A DNA stretch of 64,000 bases, taken from contig JAOTOL010001221.1 of assembly GCA_034440575.1 (NCBI GenBank), positions 328,856 through 392,855 of the forward strand, in the 5' to 3' direction. The first letter of the stretch is position 1, and each line of letters starts with the position of its first letter. The notes under the pieces were generated by a model. It was given only the letters and a program-made list of their open reading frames with translations, was not told the origin of the DNA and made no database searches. Below, in pieces: positions 21,749 to 33,539 of this stretch. The DNA comes from Imbricaverruca yamaguchii. Its lineage: Eukaryota; Arthropoda; Thecostraca; Neoverrucidae. Made by a program: the position numbers and the translations under genes.

Positions 21749-22513
21749 CCGTCTCTTATGGAGATCCGTAAATGCACGTAGCTAATTGAGTTCAGTTTTC
21801 GTGGAGGTTCACGATTTTTCCACCTGACAATGTTGAATAACGCCGCTCCCCGTAGCACAGTTTTTGATCACGTTCTACTTATATTTTGACGTTAAAATTG
21901 CGGGATGTATGCAACGTGCAGCACAAAAGCAAAGCTGCCTTTGGGCAATCTTCGTGAATTATGCATTGCTTTTCAGGAAGTAAATAGTCACCATGCCATT
22001 GCCAACTGAGGTAAAATGCGTCGCAACATTTTTCATCGAGCTTACGATGCGCGACAGCAAATGGAGTTTAGGGGCGCATCGACTGCGGGGGCACGACTGC
22101 AGTGGTCATGGCAGCTGCAGTGGTCATGCAGCGCCCTGGGAAGCATCGACTGCAGTGGTCATACAGCGCCCTGGGATAGCATGCCTGATGTAGGTCTGAC
22201 AGCGATACAATTGAGTATAAGATTGGATGCAGGGCCTGGAGCATCGAGTGCGGTCTTGCTGGGGGCATCGACTGCAGTGGCCATAATATTGGCTGGTACG
22301 GTCTGACATCGGATTCAATGTGGTAAAAGGCGAATTGATGGGGCTGGACACGGTGCGATCTTCTGGGTCCAATCTGGCCAAATATTGGCTGGCAGCGGTC
22401 GTACGCTCGGCTGTCATTAGCTCGAAAATGGGCCGATGATTTAGCGGCGACCCCGTTGATGGGTTCAGCGTCGTACCTCAGCGACATTAGTCACACCGCA
22501 GGACGGCGCCCCA
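21749..22513. repeat. Second copy of the duplicated segment, with a shorter satellite
   Basis: Collinear with 20,789-21,743, e.g. GAGATCCGTAAATGCACGTA and CCATTGCCAACTGAGGTAAA. The LINE-tail satellite is reduced to two or three scrambled units (22,070-22,170), so copy number changed after or during duplication. The segment at 22,330-22,400 repeats text found at 21,520-21,600. Confidence 0.88.
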
Positions 22514-22610
22514 CTAATCTTCCGCAACCAGGGATTTAGGGGGGAAAACTTTATAGTCATCCAATCTAGAGTGGAAGAAGACGAAGAAGAACCTTGGGCT
22601 CGTATACAAC

Positions 22611-22748
22611 GCATTCAACCGCTAGCGTCGCCAACATCTCACGCCGATTGGTCGTGGGACGACTCGGTAATACAGCCGGTTGTTAGATTCGAACCCACAA
22701 TCCTGCGATCGAGTCTGACGCTCTACCGACTGAGTTACCCCCCCCCTC
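22611..22748 (-). mobile_element. tRNA-headed SINE, family B
   Basis: On minus: box A in TAACTCAGTCGGTAGAGCGT, box B (GGTTCGAATCT), then CCAATCGGCGTGAGATGTTG-GCGACGCTA, the same body as family A, but a different tail (GCGGTTGAATGCGTTGTATA, GAGCCCAAGG). Compare 28,527-28,675. Confidence 0.78.
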
Positions 22749-22754
22749 CATCTA

Positions 22755-23280
22755 GAGTGGACAAATGTTGCCGACATCAGAACAGGCTGGACTTTTGGCG
22801 CTTGACAGTCAGCTGGCGACATTTCGCTACTGCACAGCAAGCAAGTGTGAAGTCGGCAAACAGAAAAGGCAGCGTGCTGTACGCGAGGAAAGAGAAACAA
22901 TTTTCTGGAGGACAGTACGTTCTGGATCACGTATCGCTCACGCTGCCAGACATCTCCCCACATGACACGGAACTGCCACATAAAATGGCCCATTTGCCAG
23001 ACCATGGCACCAACCACGGGTGTTGGTTCTTGAAAATCACTTGAGGGCAAAATGCACGAAGGCAACGGACAGGCCCAAATGTTCTGGGCGGCACACTCCA
23101 TGCGTCCCATGTTCAAGGTTATAATATTTGGGGGCAAAGCTAACATTCAGTGGGTACTTGCCCCGCCAAAAGCATACAGAACAACACTCCTGATCAGCCC
23201 ACGCTGAACCACAGCGGCGTGACTGCGCGGCCGCGGCTACGACGCTCGGCGGCGGCCCGAACTCACCGTCCGGGACTACA
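22755..23280. other. Unassigned unique sequence
   Basis: Open frames on both strands (up to 174 residues on minus) overlap and carry no motif I know. No gene can be supported. Confidence 0.35.
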
Positions 23281-23284
23281 CGGG

Positions 23285-23450
23285 TAGTCTCGGGGTAAGT
23301 TGCCCCTCTCACAATTGAAAAGACTGCGGGTTCGAGTCTTACCTGTCGCTACCATTCGCCCACGACCAATCGGCGAGGGAGATTGGCGACTATACATGAC
23401 TCAACGGTGGACGTGTCGCAAAACCAATAACCACCACCGCCGCCGCCAAA
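23285..23450 (+). mobile_element. tRNA-headed SINE, family A, full length
   Basis: Head GTAGTCTCGGGGTAAGTTGC, box B (GGTTCGAGTCT), body CGACCAATCGGCGAGGGAGA, hairpin GCGACTATACATGACTCAAC-GG and tail GTGTCGCAAAACCAATAACC followed by (ACC)n. Confidence 0.82.
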
Positions 23451-23459
23451 CTCACCGTC

Positions 23460-23762
23460 ACCGACCGTCCAACAGCAGGCGCAGCTCTCGACACTGGGGG
23501 CCGCACGCTGCGTGTCACAGCCGCGACGCTACGTCACACCACCCAGATTCCCCGACACTGGCAGTCCACTGGTGCGCGCCCGTGTGCCGCGCGCGACACG
23601 CCCCCCTCGGCCGCCTCTCGGCGCCGCACTGTGGCGCCGCGCCCGGCCAAACTCGGAACTGCGCAGCCGCGCGCCGCCCGCGCCGCTAGGCTGCACCGCA
23701 GCACACACGCATGCGCAATCTCACCCGACCAGCTGACGATCGAGCGCGTGCGAGTGCGGCGC
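23460..23762. other. GC-rich spacer
   Basis: High CpG and GC content, no motif recognised. Confidence 0.4.
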
Positions 23763-23835
23763 GTCGGTAGCTCAGTGGGTTAAGCTGAGCGTCTGGCACG
23801 CCGCGGGTGCCGGACTAGACTCCCCGCGATACCCG
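23763..23835 (+). mobile_element. tRNA-like SINE head, family E
   Basis: GTCGGTAGCTCAGTGGGTTA is a good box A; the expected GGTTCRANNCC box B is not intact. Two copies of a 45-bp phrase (GGTGCCGGACTAGACTCCCC...) follow at about 23,807 and 23,859. A tRNA relic rather than a gene. Confidence 0.5.
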
Positions 23836-24094
23836 CCCATCCTGTCAGGGGTCGGGGGTGCCGGACTAGACTCCCCGCGATACCCGCCCATCCTGTCAGG
23901 GTGCGAGAGGTGGGCGGCGCCATATGGCCACAGCTGCAGGGTGCGCCGTAAAGCAACTGGAAAACAGCCGACGAGTACACACACGCACGCGAGGGGCGGG
24001 AGACACCGGTGCACACGCACACAGCGCCTGGAATACCACCGCGCCGATATACCAACACCACAATTAGCGTCGCCGAACAAACACACACACCAGT

Positions 24095-24600
24095 TATAAA
24101 TTATTCGTGAAATAGTGTGGAATATACCATTACATGAACACTGAATCGACATCTTTCCGAAACAAATATTTGCATCGCGTTTCCTAGTGCGTGCTTGTGA
24201 AGTATCCATGTCGTGCTCCTGACAGAATCCCATGTATAAGTATCGTGTCTGTCTCCACCATGACGGATCCGGTCGTGGCAGCAAACATCTCGTGGTGCAG
24301 TTCAAGATAAAGGCATTAATATTAAGATAAAGGGATAAGTGGATTTCCAGCGATGTGCTGCTATGCACCACCAGTTTATACCATGGATATTTGCATCGCT
24401 ATCGTAGAATCTTTATCCCCAAACTAGGTATCCCTCAAAGCATGGAAAACAAGTGCAGTCATATGCACGCAGCTGTTTCAAAACATAATGTGAAGGACTT
24501 GACAAGCGTTTTGAACAGCAATGTTCCATGGTGATTTCGACATCCAGATGTCTCGTGTCAACATCTCACACCTAACGAAAAAGCATTGTTTTAACGCTGA
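24095..24600 (+). repeat. Dispersed repeat R1 copy
   Basis: It starts with ATAAATTATTCGTGAAATAG, then GGAATATACCATT, ACACTGAATCGACATC, CGTGCTTGTGAAGTATCC, and ends with CTCACACCTAACGAAAA near 24,585, all in the same order as at 9,985-10,640. Confidence 0.65.
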
Positions 24601-24739
24601 CACACACACGCACAATTCATATCGAGATGAACCACGCGCGAACGCACGCACATGCACACATATCAGCGGGGATTCTGCTCCACATATCAGCGTGGATTCT
24701 GCTTCACATGCACCGCAGGGAGTTACACGACATAGACAC

Positions 24740-26305
24740 ACTCGCGGGGTACAGCACCACACATACGGCACCGGGAGATAAGCCGAATACACACACCAGG
24801 AGATACAGACCGCTTACACATACCAGTGGCATACAGCACCACACACATACGGCACCGGGAGATAAGCCGAATACACACACCAGGAGATGCAGATCCACAC
24901 ATACCAGTGGCATACAGCACCACACACATACGGCACCGGGAGATAAGCCGAATACACACACCAGGAGATGCAGATCCACACATACCAGTGGAATACAACA
25001 CCATACCACCGCAGAGGTAAGCCGAATACACACACCAGGAGATGCAGATCCACACATACCAGTGGAATACAACACCATACCACCGCAGAGGTAAGCCACA
25101 TACACACACCAGGAGATACAGATCCACACATACCAGTGGAATACAACACCATACCACCGCAGAGATAAACCACATATACACACCAGGAGATGCAGATCCA
25201 CACATACCAGTGGAATACAACACCATACCACCGCAGAGATAAACCACATACACACACCAGGAGATGCAGATCCACACATACCAGTGGAATACAACACCAT
25301 ACCACCGCAGAGATAAACCACATACACACACCAGGAGATGCAGATCCACACATACCAGTGGAATACAACACCATACCACCGCAGAGATAAACCACATACA
25401 CACACCAGGAGATGCAGATCCACACATACCAGTGGAATACAACACCATACCACCGCAGAGATAAACCACATATACACACCAGGAGATGCAGATCCACACA
25501 TACCAGTGGAATACAACACCATACCACCGCAGAGATAAACCACATACACACACCAGGAGATGCAGATCCACACATACCAGTGGAATACAACACCATACCA
25601 CCGCAGAGACACACCACATACACACACCAGAAGATGCAGACCCACACATACCAGTGGAATACAACACCATACCACCGCAGAGGTAAGCCACATATACACA
25701 CCAGGAGATACAGATCCACACATACCAGTGGAATACAACACCATACCACCGCAGAGGTAAGCCACATATACACACCAGGAGATACAGACCCACACATACC
25801 AGTGGAATACAACACCATACCACCGCAGAGGTAAACCACATATACACACCAGGAGATACAGACCCACACATACCAGTGGAATACAACACCATACCACCGC
25901 AGAGACACACCGCATACACACACCAGAAGATGCAGATCCACACATACCAGTGGAATACAACACCATACCACCGCAGAGGTAAGCAACATATACACACCAG
26001 GAGATACAGATCCACACATACCAGTGGAATACAGCACCATACCACCGCAGAGGTAAGCCACATACACACACCAGAAGATGCAGATCCACACATACCAGTG
26101 GAATACAACACCATACCACCGCAGAGGTAAGCAACATACACACACCAGGAGACGCAGACCCACACATACCAGTGGAATACAACACCATACCACCGCAGAG
26201 ATAAACCACATATACACACCAGGAGATACAGATCCACACATACCAGTGGAATACAACACCATACCACCGCAGAGGTAAGCCACATATACACACCAGGAGA
26301 TACAG
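24740..26305. repeat. Minisatellite, 74-bp unit, ~21 copies
   Basis: A unit contains CACACACCAGGAGATGCAGA, TCCACACATACCAGTGGAAT and ACAACACCATACCACCGCAG. Starts recur at 24,968, 25,042, 25,116 and so on. The first three units differ (CGGCACCGGGAGATAAGCCG). Frames of 550-590 residues on minus are array products. Confidence 0.97.
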
Positions 26306-26329
26306 ATGCACCATACGAGTGAGGTACAG

Positions 26330-27560
26330 TGCCACATACATATACCACCGCAGACAGAAACCGCATGCACACACCAGGAGACACAGATCCACACATACCA
26401 GTGGGTTACAACAACACACACACACGCCACCACAGAGACGCACCGCATACACACACCAGGAGACATAGATACACACTTACCAGTGGGTTACAACAACACA
26501 CACATATGCCACCACAGAGACACACCGCATACACACACCAGGAGACAAATACACACTTACCAGTGGGTTACAACAACACACACATATGCCACCACAGAGA
26601 CGCACCGCATACACACACCAGGAGACAGATACACACTTACCAGTGGGTTACAACAACACACACATATGCCACCACAGAGACACATCGAATACACACACCA
26701 GGAGACAGATACACACTTACCAGTGGGTTACAACAACACACACACACACACGCCACCGCAGAGACACACCGCATACACACACCAGGAGACATAGATACAC
26801 ACATACCAGTGGGTTACAACACACACATATGCCACCACAGAGACGCACCGAATACACACACCAGGAGACATAGATACACACATACCAGTGGGTTACAACA
26901 ACACACACACGCCACCGCAGAGACACACCGCATACACACACCAGGAGACAGATCCACACATACCAGTGGGTTACAACAACACACACATATGCCACCACAG
27001 AGACGCACCGCATCACACACCAGGAGACAGATACACACTTACCAGTGGGTTACAACAACACACACACGCCACCACAGAGACACACCGCATACACACACCA
27101 GGAGACACAGATCCACACATACCAGTGGGTTACAACACACACACACGCCACCGCAGAGACACACCGCATACACACACCAGGAGACATAGATCACACTTAC
27201 CAGTGGGTTACAACAACACACACACGCCACCGCAGAGACGCACCGCATACACACACCAGGAGACATAGATACACACTTACCAGTGGGTTACAACAACACA
27301 CACACGCCACCGCAGAGACACACCGCATACACACACCAGGAGACATAGATACACACTTATCAGTGGGTTACAACAACACACACATATGCCACCACAGAGA
27401 CGCACCGCATACACACACCAGGAGACAGATACACACTTACCAGTGGGTTACAACAACACACACATATGCCACCACAGAGACGCACCGCATACACACACCA
27501 GGAGACAGATACACACTTACCAGTGGCATACAGCACCATACACACAGCCGCAGAGATACA
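26330..27560. repeat. Related minisatellite, ~83-bp unit, ~15 copies
   Basis: It derives from the 74-bp unit (CACACACCAGGAGACATAGA, ACCAGTGGGTTACAACAACA) but carries an added CACACACATATGCCACC-type stretch. Length varies by a few bases through the CA runs. Confidence 0.95.
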
Positions 27561-27569
27561 CCGCATACA

Positions 27570-28250
27570 CACATCGGGGAAATACAAACGCGCACTTTTG
27601 GCAGGAGTTCGCTTCGGTCACTGAATATCCAGTCACGCAAGCCTAATAGACCGACTCACCGGCGCGTGCCAGCCAAACCGTTCCAATTGGCCGGGAATCT
27701 GCCGGCGCCACTGCGAGCCACGCTGATCGATCTTAAATAATCCAAACTGCAGTAAATGGCCAACGTGATAGAAGCCGACGGCACCGAACCACAGGGACGG
27801 GTCATAAGCCTCCAGCCGAGCGTGAGGTGATGCTCGATGGAAAGCACAGCCTCCAGACGACAGTGGAGCGGCGCTTAATGGGAAACATAGCATCCAGACG
27901 ATAGCGTGGTGATGTTTGATGGGAAACATAGCCTCCAGCCGATAGCGTGGTGATGCTTGATGGAAAACATTTCCTCCAGCCGGTAGTGGGGTGCGGTTTA
28001 TGGGCGCATCGACTGCATAAGTTATATAGCCAATAGTGGGGTGGCGTTTGATGGAAAACATAGCCTCCAGCCGATGGTAGGGTGAGGTTTGATCAGAAAT
28101 GTATCCTCCACCCGATCGTGGGATGTCTTCATGCGAAATATAGCCTCCAGTTTGCCTTCATTATTCCACATAAGCACATAAAAACATCTACACGAAACAC
28201 CTCACCTGCGTAAACGATGCACATAGCCTGCTATTGAGTCCCGAAGTCAA
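27570..28250. other. Spacer with ~50-bp degenerate repeat
   Basis: Between 27,800 and 28,140 a phrase like CATAGCCTCCAGCCGATAG-GTGGTGATG(T/C)TTGATGGAAA recurs about seven times at 50-55 bp spacing. A LINE-tail fragment lies at 27,985-28,025. Confidence 0.65.
27985..28025 (-). mobile_element. Short RNase H-LINE tail fragment
   Basis: TTTATGGGCGCATCGACTGC followed by ATAAGTTATATAGCC matches the LINE tail loop in minus sense; the closing stem is lost. Confidence 0.5.
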
Positions 28251-28254
28251 CACC

Positions 28255-28445
28255 TATTGGGTCAGGTCAGGTCAGAACACATCGAGCCAGGCCAGAACGT
28301 GCCAGGTCAGGCCAGTGCAGAACTCATCAGATCAGGTCAGAACCTATCGGGTCACGTTAGGACCTATCGGGTCAGGTCAGATCATAACATATCGGGCCAG
28401 GCCAGGTCAGCGCAGAACCTACGTCAGGTCAGGACCGATCTGGTC
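28255..28445. repeat. Degenerate GTCAGGTCAG repeat
   Basis: Units of about 18-22 bp around TCAGGTCAGAACCTATCGGG. Highly variable spacing. Confidence 0.85.
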
Positions 28446-28526
28446 AGCTGAGTTTCCCCTTCAACCGCAGGGCTAGTGGTACTGGTACTGACACCGGTAC
28501 TGGTAGAAGAATCTTGGGTCCTTTTA

Positions 28527-28675
28527 CGATGCATTCAACCGCTAGGTCATATAGCGCCGCCAACCTCTCACGCCGGTTGGTCGCAGGCGGACTCGGTAAT
28601 GCCGCCGGTGGTGAGATCCGAACCCACAATCTTGCGATCAAGAATCCGACGCTCTGCCAACTGAGCTGCCTCGGG
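28527..28675 (-). mobile_element. tRNA-headed SINE, family B
   Basis: On minus: GCAGCTCAGTTGGCAGAGCG (box A), GGTTCGGATCT (box B), body CCAACCGGCGTGAGAGGTTG and tail GCGGTTGAATGCATCGTAAA-AGGACCCAAGA. Best head of the family; still not a complete tRNA. Confidence 0.8.
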
Positions 28676-28914
28676 CCCTACTAGCGCTGGTACTGACTAC
28701 TGGTGGTCACGACTGAGTTAATCCAACTGCGGCCACGACCGAATCCGACGCAGACTTTAGCCGGGCGAAAACCGTGCAGACGCTCGGGAAATGCCACAGA
28801 CATGAGCACAGGTGGTGGGCGGGGTACGGCCGTGATGACCGCACCGTCTGGAGAGATGAGGACGGTGTGTCACGTGACGAGATGATGTGACTGGGAGAGA
28901 AGAACGGTGAGTCG

Positions 28915-29690
28915 CACCGTTGGGAGAGACGGTGAGGGTTACGCCACATGATGTGATGGTGAGACTGGGAGAGACAAGAAAGGTGACCCCACCGTTGGGA
29001 GAGACGGTGAGGGTTACGCCACATGATGTGATGGTGAGACTGGGAGAGACAAGAAAGGTGACCCCACCGTTGGGAGAGACGGTGAGGGTTACGCCACATG
29101 ATGTGATGGCGAGACTGGGAGAGACAAGAAAGGTGACCCCACCGTTGTGAGAGATGGTGAGGGTTACGCCACATGATGTGATGGCGAGACTGGGAGAGAC
29201 AAGAAAGGTGACCCCGCCGTTGGGAGAGACGGTGAGGGTTACGCCACATGATGTGATGGTGAGACTGGGAGAGACAAGAAAGGTGACCCCACCGTTGTGA
29301 GAGATGGTGAGGGTTACGCCACATGATGTGATGGTGAGACTGGGAGAGACAAGAAAGGTGACCCCGCCGTTGGGAGAGACGATGAGGGTTACGTCACATG
29401 ATGTGATGGCGAGACTGGGAGAGACAAGAAAGGTGACCCCACCGTTGGGAGAGACGGTGAGGGTTTCGTCACATGTGATGGCGAGACTGGGAGAGGCAAG
29501 AAAGGTGACCCCGCCGTTGGGAGAGACGGTGAGGGTTACGCCACATGATGTGATGGTGAGACTGGGAGAGACAAGAAAGGTGACCCCACCGTTGGGAGAG
29601 ACGGTGAGGGTTACGCCACATGATGTGATGGTGAGACTGGGAGAGACAAGAAAGGTGACCCCACCGTTGGGAGAGACGGTGAGGGGTATG
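28915..29690. repeat. Minisatellite, 75-bp unit, ~10 copies
   Basis: A unit contains TGGGAGAGACGGTGAGGGTT, ACGCCACATGATGTGATGGT and GAGACTGGGAGAGACAAGAA. A 474-residue plus frame and a 400-residue minus frame overlap here; both are 25-residue repeats of a period divisible by three. Confidence 0.96.
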
Positions 29691-29699
29691 TCACGCGGT

Positions 29700-30135
29700 G
29701 TCATCCGTCCGCGACTCACAGCAGCATACATTCGGCTTACAACGCATCCAGTCGCCGACTGCTCTAGCGCCGTCCGTGTCCGAGAGCCACCGGACGGCCG
29801 GGTGGGCGCGGTAAAAACATCGGCATCGGCCGGCCTCGAACCGGCCACACCTGGACCCGGCAGATCCGCCAGGAGAAGGATCGACCCGAATCGACACGTT
29901 TGGATTACACCGCGATCCGTCCACCGTCTCGGCAGACCACAGACCACACCACAGACCACAGACCGGACACGCTTCTGCCCAATGTCGCTTGATCCAGCCG
30001 CCAGTCCTTGCCGGGTATTGATATGTTGTTTATCGTTTAATCAAGTTTGTTTTCAGAATTTCTGCTACTTCTGTCGTCAAAATGAGACGTCAGCCACAGC
30101 CATAGCCGGATATAGCAGTCATATTTTGTGCTTAT
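29700..30135. other. Unassigned spacer
   Basis: The open frame of the 75-bp array continues through, but I see no domain. CAGACCACAGACCACAC near 29,935-29,960 is a small simple repeat. Confidence 0.35.
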
Positions 30136-30139
30136 TGTG

Positions 30140-30300
30140 CGGCTCACGACTCGGTTTATCCACGATCTCGGCTCACGGCGCCGCCCAATGTTTCGCCGGC
30201 GGGCCGCGGCATTGGGAAGCGTTCCGAATGGTGCGGGTGTCGAACCCAGGACCCTCGAATCCAGAACTAATTGCTCACACCCGACTGCCTCCCGTCACCC
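30140..30300 (-). mobile_element. tRNA-headed SINE, family C (degenerate)
   Basis: It shares GGCGCCGCCCAATGTTTCGC and GGGCCGCGGCATTGGGAA with the 2,571-2,709 copy. The head is mutated. Confidence 0.65.
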
Positions 30301-30639
30301 ACTCTGACAACGCCGTTGAGTTCTGGGCTCCGAGTGGGCACCCCGCCCCACCCCACCGCCTGGGTGGCCCAGCCAAACCAGACTACCCAGGCTACCCAGT
30401 CTACCCAGCTACCGTGCGAGTCACACCTCACGTTCTGTCACGTGGCATCTGGGCCGCACGACATCCCCGACCAACCGTGGCGTCGCCTACAGCTCCCCGT
30501 GCCGCGGGCTGTGCCGGTTCCGGTCGGCGTGACGTCAGCTCAGACATGACGTCACTGCGTGTGTCCGCGCGAGCGAGCGCGCGCCAGTCCGAGTATTTCC
30601 GGCGCCGTTGGCGTCGCTCCAGCGCGACCGGTGCCGCCG

Positions 30640-30865
30640 GAGCGACGGCGTGCCACAGGGCGCGGCGCCGCGCCGACGATATACAGCCGCCCGCCCGCCC
30701 GAGCGCCCGCCGCGGCAGGCGAGGATGAAGGCGTACGACGGCGTGTCACAGGGTACTGTGATGGCGCCGACGATATACAGCCGCCCGCCCGCCCGAGCGC
30801 TGTGGCAGGCGAGGATGAAGGCGTACGACGGCGCGCCACAGGGTACTGTGACGGCGCCCGTGGGC
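30640..30865. repeat. 94-bp tandem repeat, ~2.3 copies
   Basis: GACGATATACAGCCGCCCGC recurs at 30,675 and 30,769, with GGCGAGGATGAAGGCGTACG in each unit. Confidence 0.92.
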
Positions 30866-30904
30866 TACGCGCGCCCTCCGGAGCAGGAGGCTGACGAACA
30901 CCCC

Positions 30905-32035
30905 TTCGATGTCAGATGATACTCCTGATGTTGATGACACACTTTCGCTAATAATTCCTGCGATTTGAACCCTTTGGATTCATTTAGCGTCATACATGAC
31001 AGTTTTTGACTAATTATTCCTAGGTTGTGTCCATGATTTGCTGATCAATTCGTTGTATTATTAATATTATTGTAATCGAACCAACATAATGGGACTACTT
31101 TAATTACTTCATGAATATGTGATATTATATTATTATGATTTAAGTAATGGAGTTAATATCACTTAAGTAAATTAATTCGTTCATTAATATCCAAAATACT
31201 AGTATTATGTCACCAATTATAAAAACTATTCCCCTGACGTTGGCCATCTGTACAGTTGCATCATTCAGGAGAGCTAAGCTTAGAAGCCTACAAAGGCCAG
31301 CAGAATAAGCACCGACCAGGAAACACTGCCTGCCACTGTGGGCAGGGTTTGGGAACCTCGTCCAGTGTTTGTAAGCATTCTGACGCGGTGTATGTAACTA
31401 TTTCAAATACCTTAACGCCAGTCTAAAGGCCTCTTTGATGCCGTTAGAACCAACGGCCTGTGAGCATCGCAGGACATGAGGAGCAAAACAGATCTCAAGC
31501 GAATCCGCCCCATACAGGCTAAGCGTTAGGGATCCTGAAGGCTAAGGATCCACGATCTGCTAAGGATCGAGCGGTCCAGCCTTTAGTACAATCGCTCCTC
31601 AAGCTCATACGACCACGGTTAGAAGCCGCCGTTCTGGGGAATTTTGGTCGGCGTACGACGATTTTGATCAGCTTAATCAGCCATAGCGACTGCCGTAGTC
31701 AAACTGAAATTCTACAGACTTGTCAATCGTGTGAACTTGTTTTATCCGTTGCTCGATACCCCCAGCCGTCCCATGAGAACTGCGGTAGGCGGCGACTCAC
31801 TCATCGTTGACCTGAGCGGTGCGTTTGATTGGCTCATTTTGTGGCGCTGGGATCCAGGGTCTATGTAGACAACATTTTCGGTCAGTCGTTGGTTTCGTGT
31901 ACACAGCTAATTTCGTGTGCAAAGCGGAACGGCTATATTGCACGAGAGCGATCACGTCACTGCATACATTGGTGATATTAAACTAGTGTTAAATAAAGAA
32001 GTTTTCCTTAGGTGCGAGTCGTCGAAACGTGGGAC
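30905..32035. other. Unique AT-rich then mixed sequence
   Basis: 30,905-31,230 is AT-rich. 31,250-31,950 is mixed sequence without clear repeats or open frames. I see no gene; a non-coding RNA cannot be excluded but nothing supports one. Confidence 0.4.
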
Positions 32036-32039
32036 GTCG

Positions 32040-32610
32040 AAATTCACCATGAAAGCATGCCGTTTAATATATCGCCTAAGTCCTTGAAGCTCAATTTTGG
32101 TCCCACAGAATGCTACTAAGAGTATCCATTTTCATTTTGAGACATCTAACATAGGGATATCTGTGGGATAATGATATCGAAAACATCAGGCCATCAACAA
32201 ATAGTATTACATAAAAGATCACATCGTGGGTGATCTCTTTTCCTGAAATTTTACCACGATACGATTGCACTGTTTGTACACTGCAATCAGAAATGATGAG
32301 CATGATATTTAGAATGACATTCGCATGCTATTCTCATCATTTCGGATTGTGATGCCATATCGTAGTAAAATTCCAGCATAAGCACCATTGCATGAGCATG
32401 AGCATAAGCATGCTACTCGTTGATGTCTTATACACTAACGTATTATCTTATATACATGCACTGTACGAGGCATGCAGACTTCATAAACATGCATCAAGCA
32501 GCACAATGTCGAGAGATGTATTTTACAAGGACATGTCTGCTCAATGTCCAGAAGGTGGTATACTTCACCCTGCTTCGCGAATAATGTATCATTTAACTAG
32601 ACAGGTCCGC
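32040..32610 (-). repeat. Dispersed repeat R1 copy, inverted
   Basis: Minus-strand reading gives the R1 order: ATTATTCGCGAAGCAGGGTG, a ..TATACCACCTTCTGGACATT segment, then ACATTGTGCTGCTTGATGCA. The 5' part (32,040-32,340) contains two ATCATTTC-type arms around 32,290-32,345. Confidence 0.6.
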
Positions 32611-33394
32611 AGATGCGTCTGCGGATGTTCACCTTCGGAAAAATGTCACGCCAAGAGAAAACAGTTCCATGCCAACTGAACCATTTTGATCGTTTGCTTT
32701 TTACTCGCTTTCTTCATTGGCCCACACAAATTGAGAACCCACGATGCATTGGACGTGGCTAGCGTGAACAACTCTTCGATTCCGGTTTCGGTGATGTTAC
32801 TAGGCACAGCACCAAACAAAGTGTATACGAAGTGCATGCTATACAATGCAGAACATTGCACATGCACCGTTGGTCGAAGTATTTACATTCATCAGAGCAA
32901 ACACCGGAAGCTATGATTTACGCTTGATAACCAAGCGAACATTAATTTGGGCAGGCTTGCCGTCGGCGGGTTCCTGTCCCATAGCTAAACCCGGAGTAAC
33001 TGCAATCAAGACCCGAGGACCGGCTCCCGCCAGCTCCCGCACCGCCACCATTAAAAATGGCGGGAAAACACCGACCGTGCCACGCTCTCCGTACGCTCAG
33101 AGCCGTCGTTTATAGGCCTCGAGCAGGCTCAAATGATCGAGAGACGGAAACTTTGATGGGTGAGGGCAAAAGCCTCTCCTGAACATCCAAAGCCATAGGG
33201 TGCCAAAGACAAAGAAAGCCATGGCGACACTGTCTTGCACCATGCATGGTTTCAGAATCGGAAAAGTACTCGTGTCTGAAATTCAAAGATAATTACTTCA
33301 CCGCTATGAACGCAGCGCGTGACCTCACCGTGACCCGTGACTATGTGACCTACCCGCGTGCACCACTATCCACCCGCATGACACGTTCGCTTCA
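32610..33394. other. Unassigned spacer
   Basis: Short frames on both strands without a recognised motif. No gene supported. Confidence 0.35.
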
Positions 33395-33537
33395 GTGTGT
33401 GTGGCTTCACGACGCACCGGCCGGGACCGCACGGCGTCGCCCGCCTCTCACCCTGACGGAAAAGGCGGCCACCGCCGGGAATCGAACCCGGCACCTCTAG
33501 CCTCCCGGACGCTCAGCTGCACCACTGAGCCGCCGCC
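33395..33537 (-). mobile_element. tRNA-headed SINE, family D
   Basis: On minus: GGCGGCTCAGTGGTGCAGCT (box A), GGTTCGATTCC (box B, perfect), then a body with GGGTGAGAGGCGGGCGACGC and GGTGCGTCGTGAAGCC. A diverged copy is at 36,840-36,960. Confidence 0.72.
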
Positions 33538-33539
33538 GC

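Noticed and set aside
22622..23146. 174-residue minus frame as a gene
   Set aside because: It runs into the family B SINE, overlaps a plus frame of similar length, and has no domain.
24704..26476. 590-, 557- and 550-residue Cys/Trp-rich minus frames
   Set aside because: All three phases of the same array are open at once; 74-bp units cycle through the frames every three units. No single frame is favoured.
28620..28675. Functional tRNA gene on minus
   Set aside because: It is the head of a multi-copy SINE; the 3' half of the tRNA does not close and the body continues without a terminator.
29304..30728. 474-residue plus-strand open frame
   Set aside because: Its first third translates the 75-bp array, which is open on the opposite strand too (400 residues). 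The remainder has no domain, and SINE C lies inside it on minus.
31250..31700. 5S rRNA or other structural RNA
   Set aside because: I compared the region by eye with the 5S internal promoter and found no match; no stable fold is obvious.
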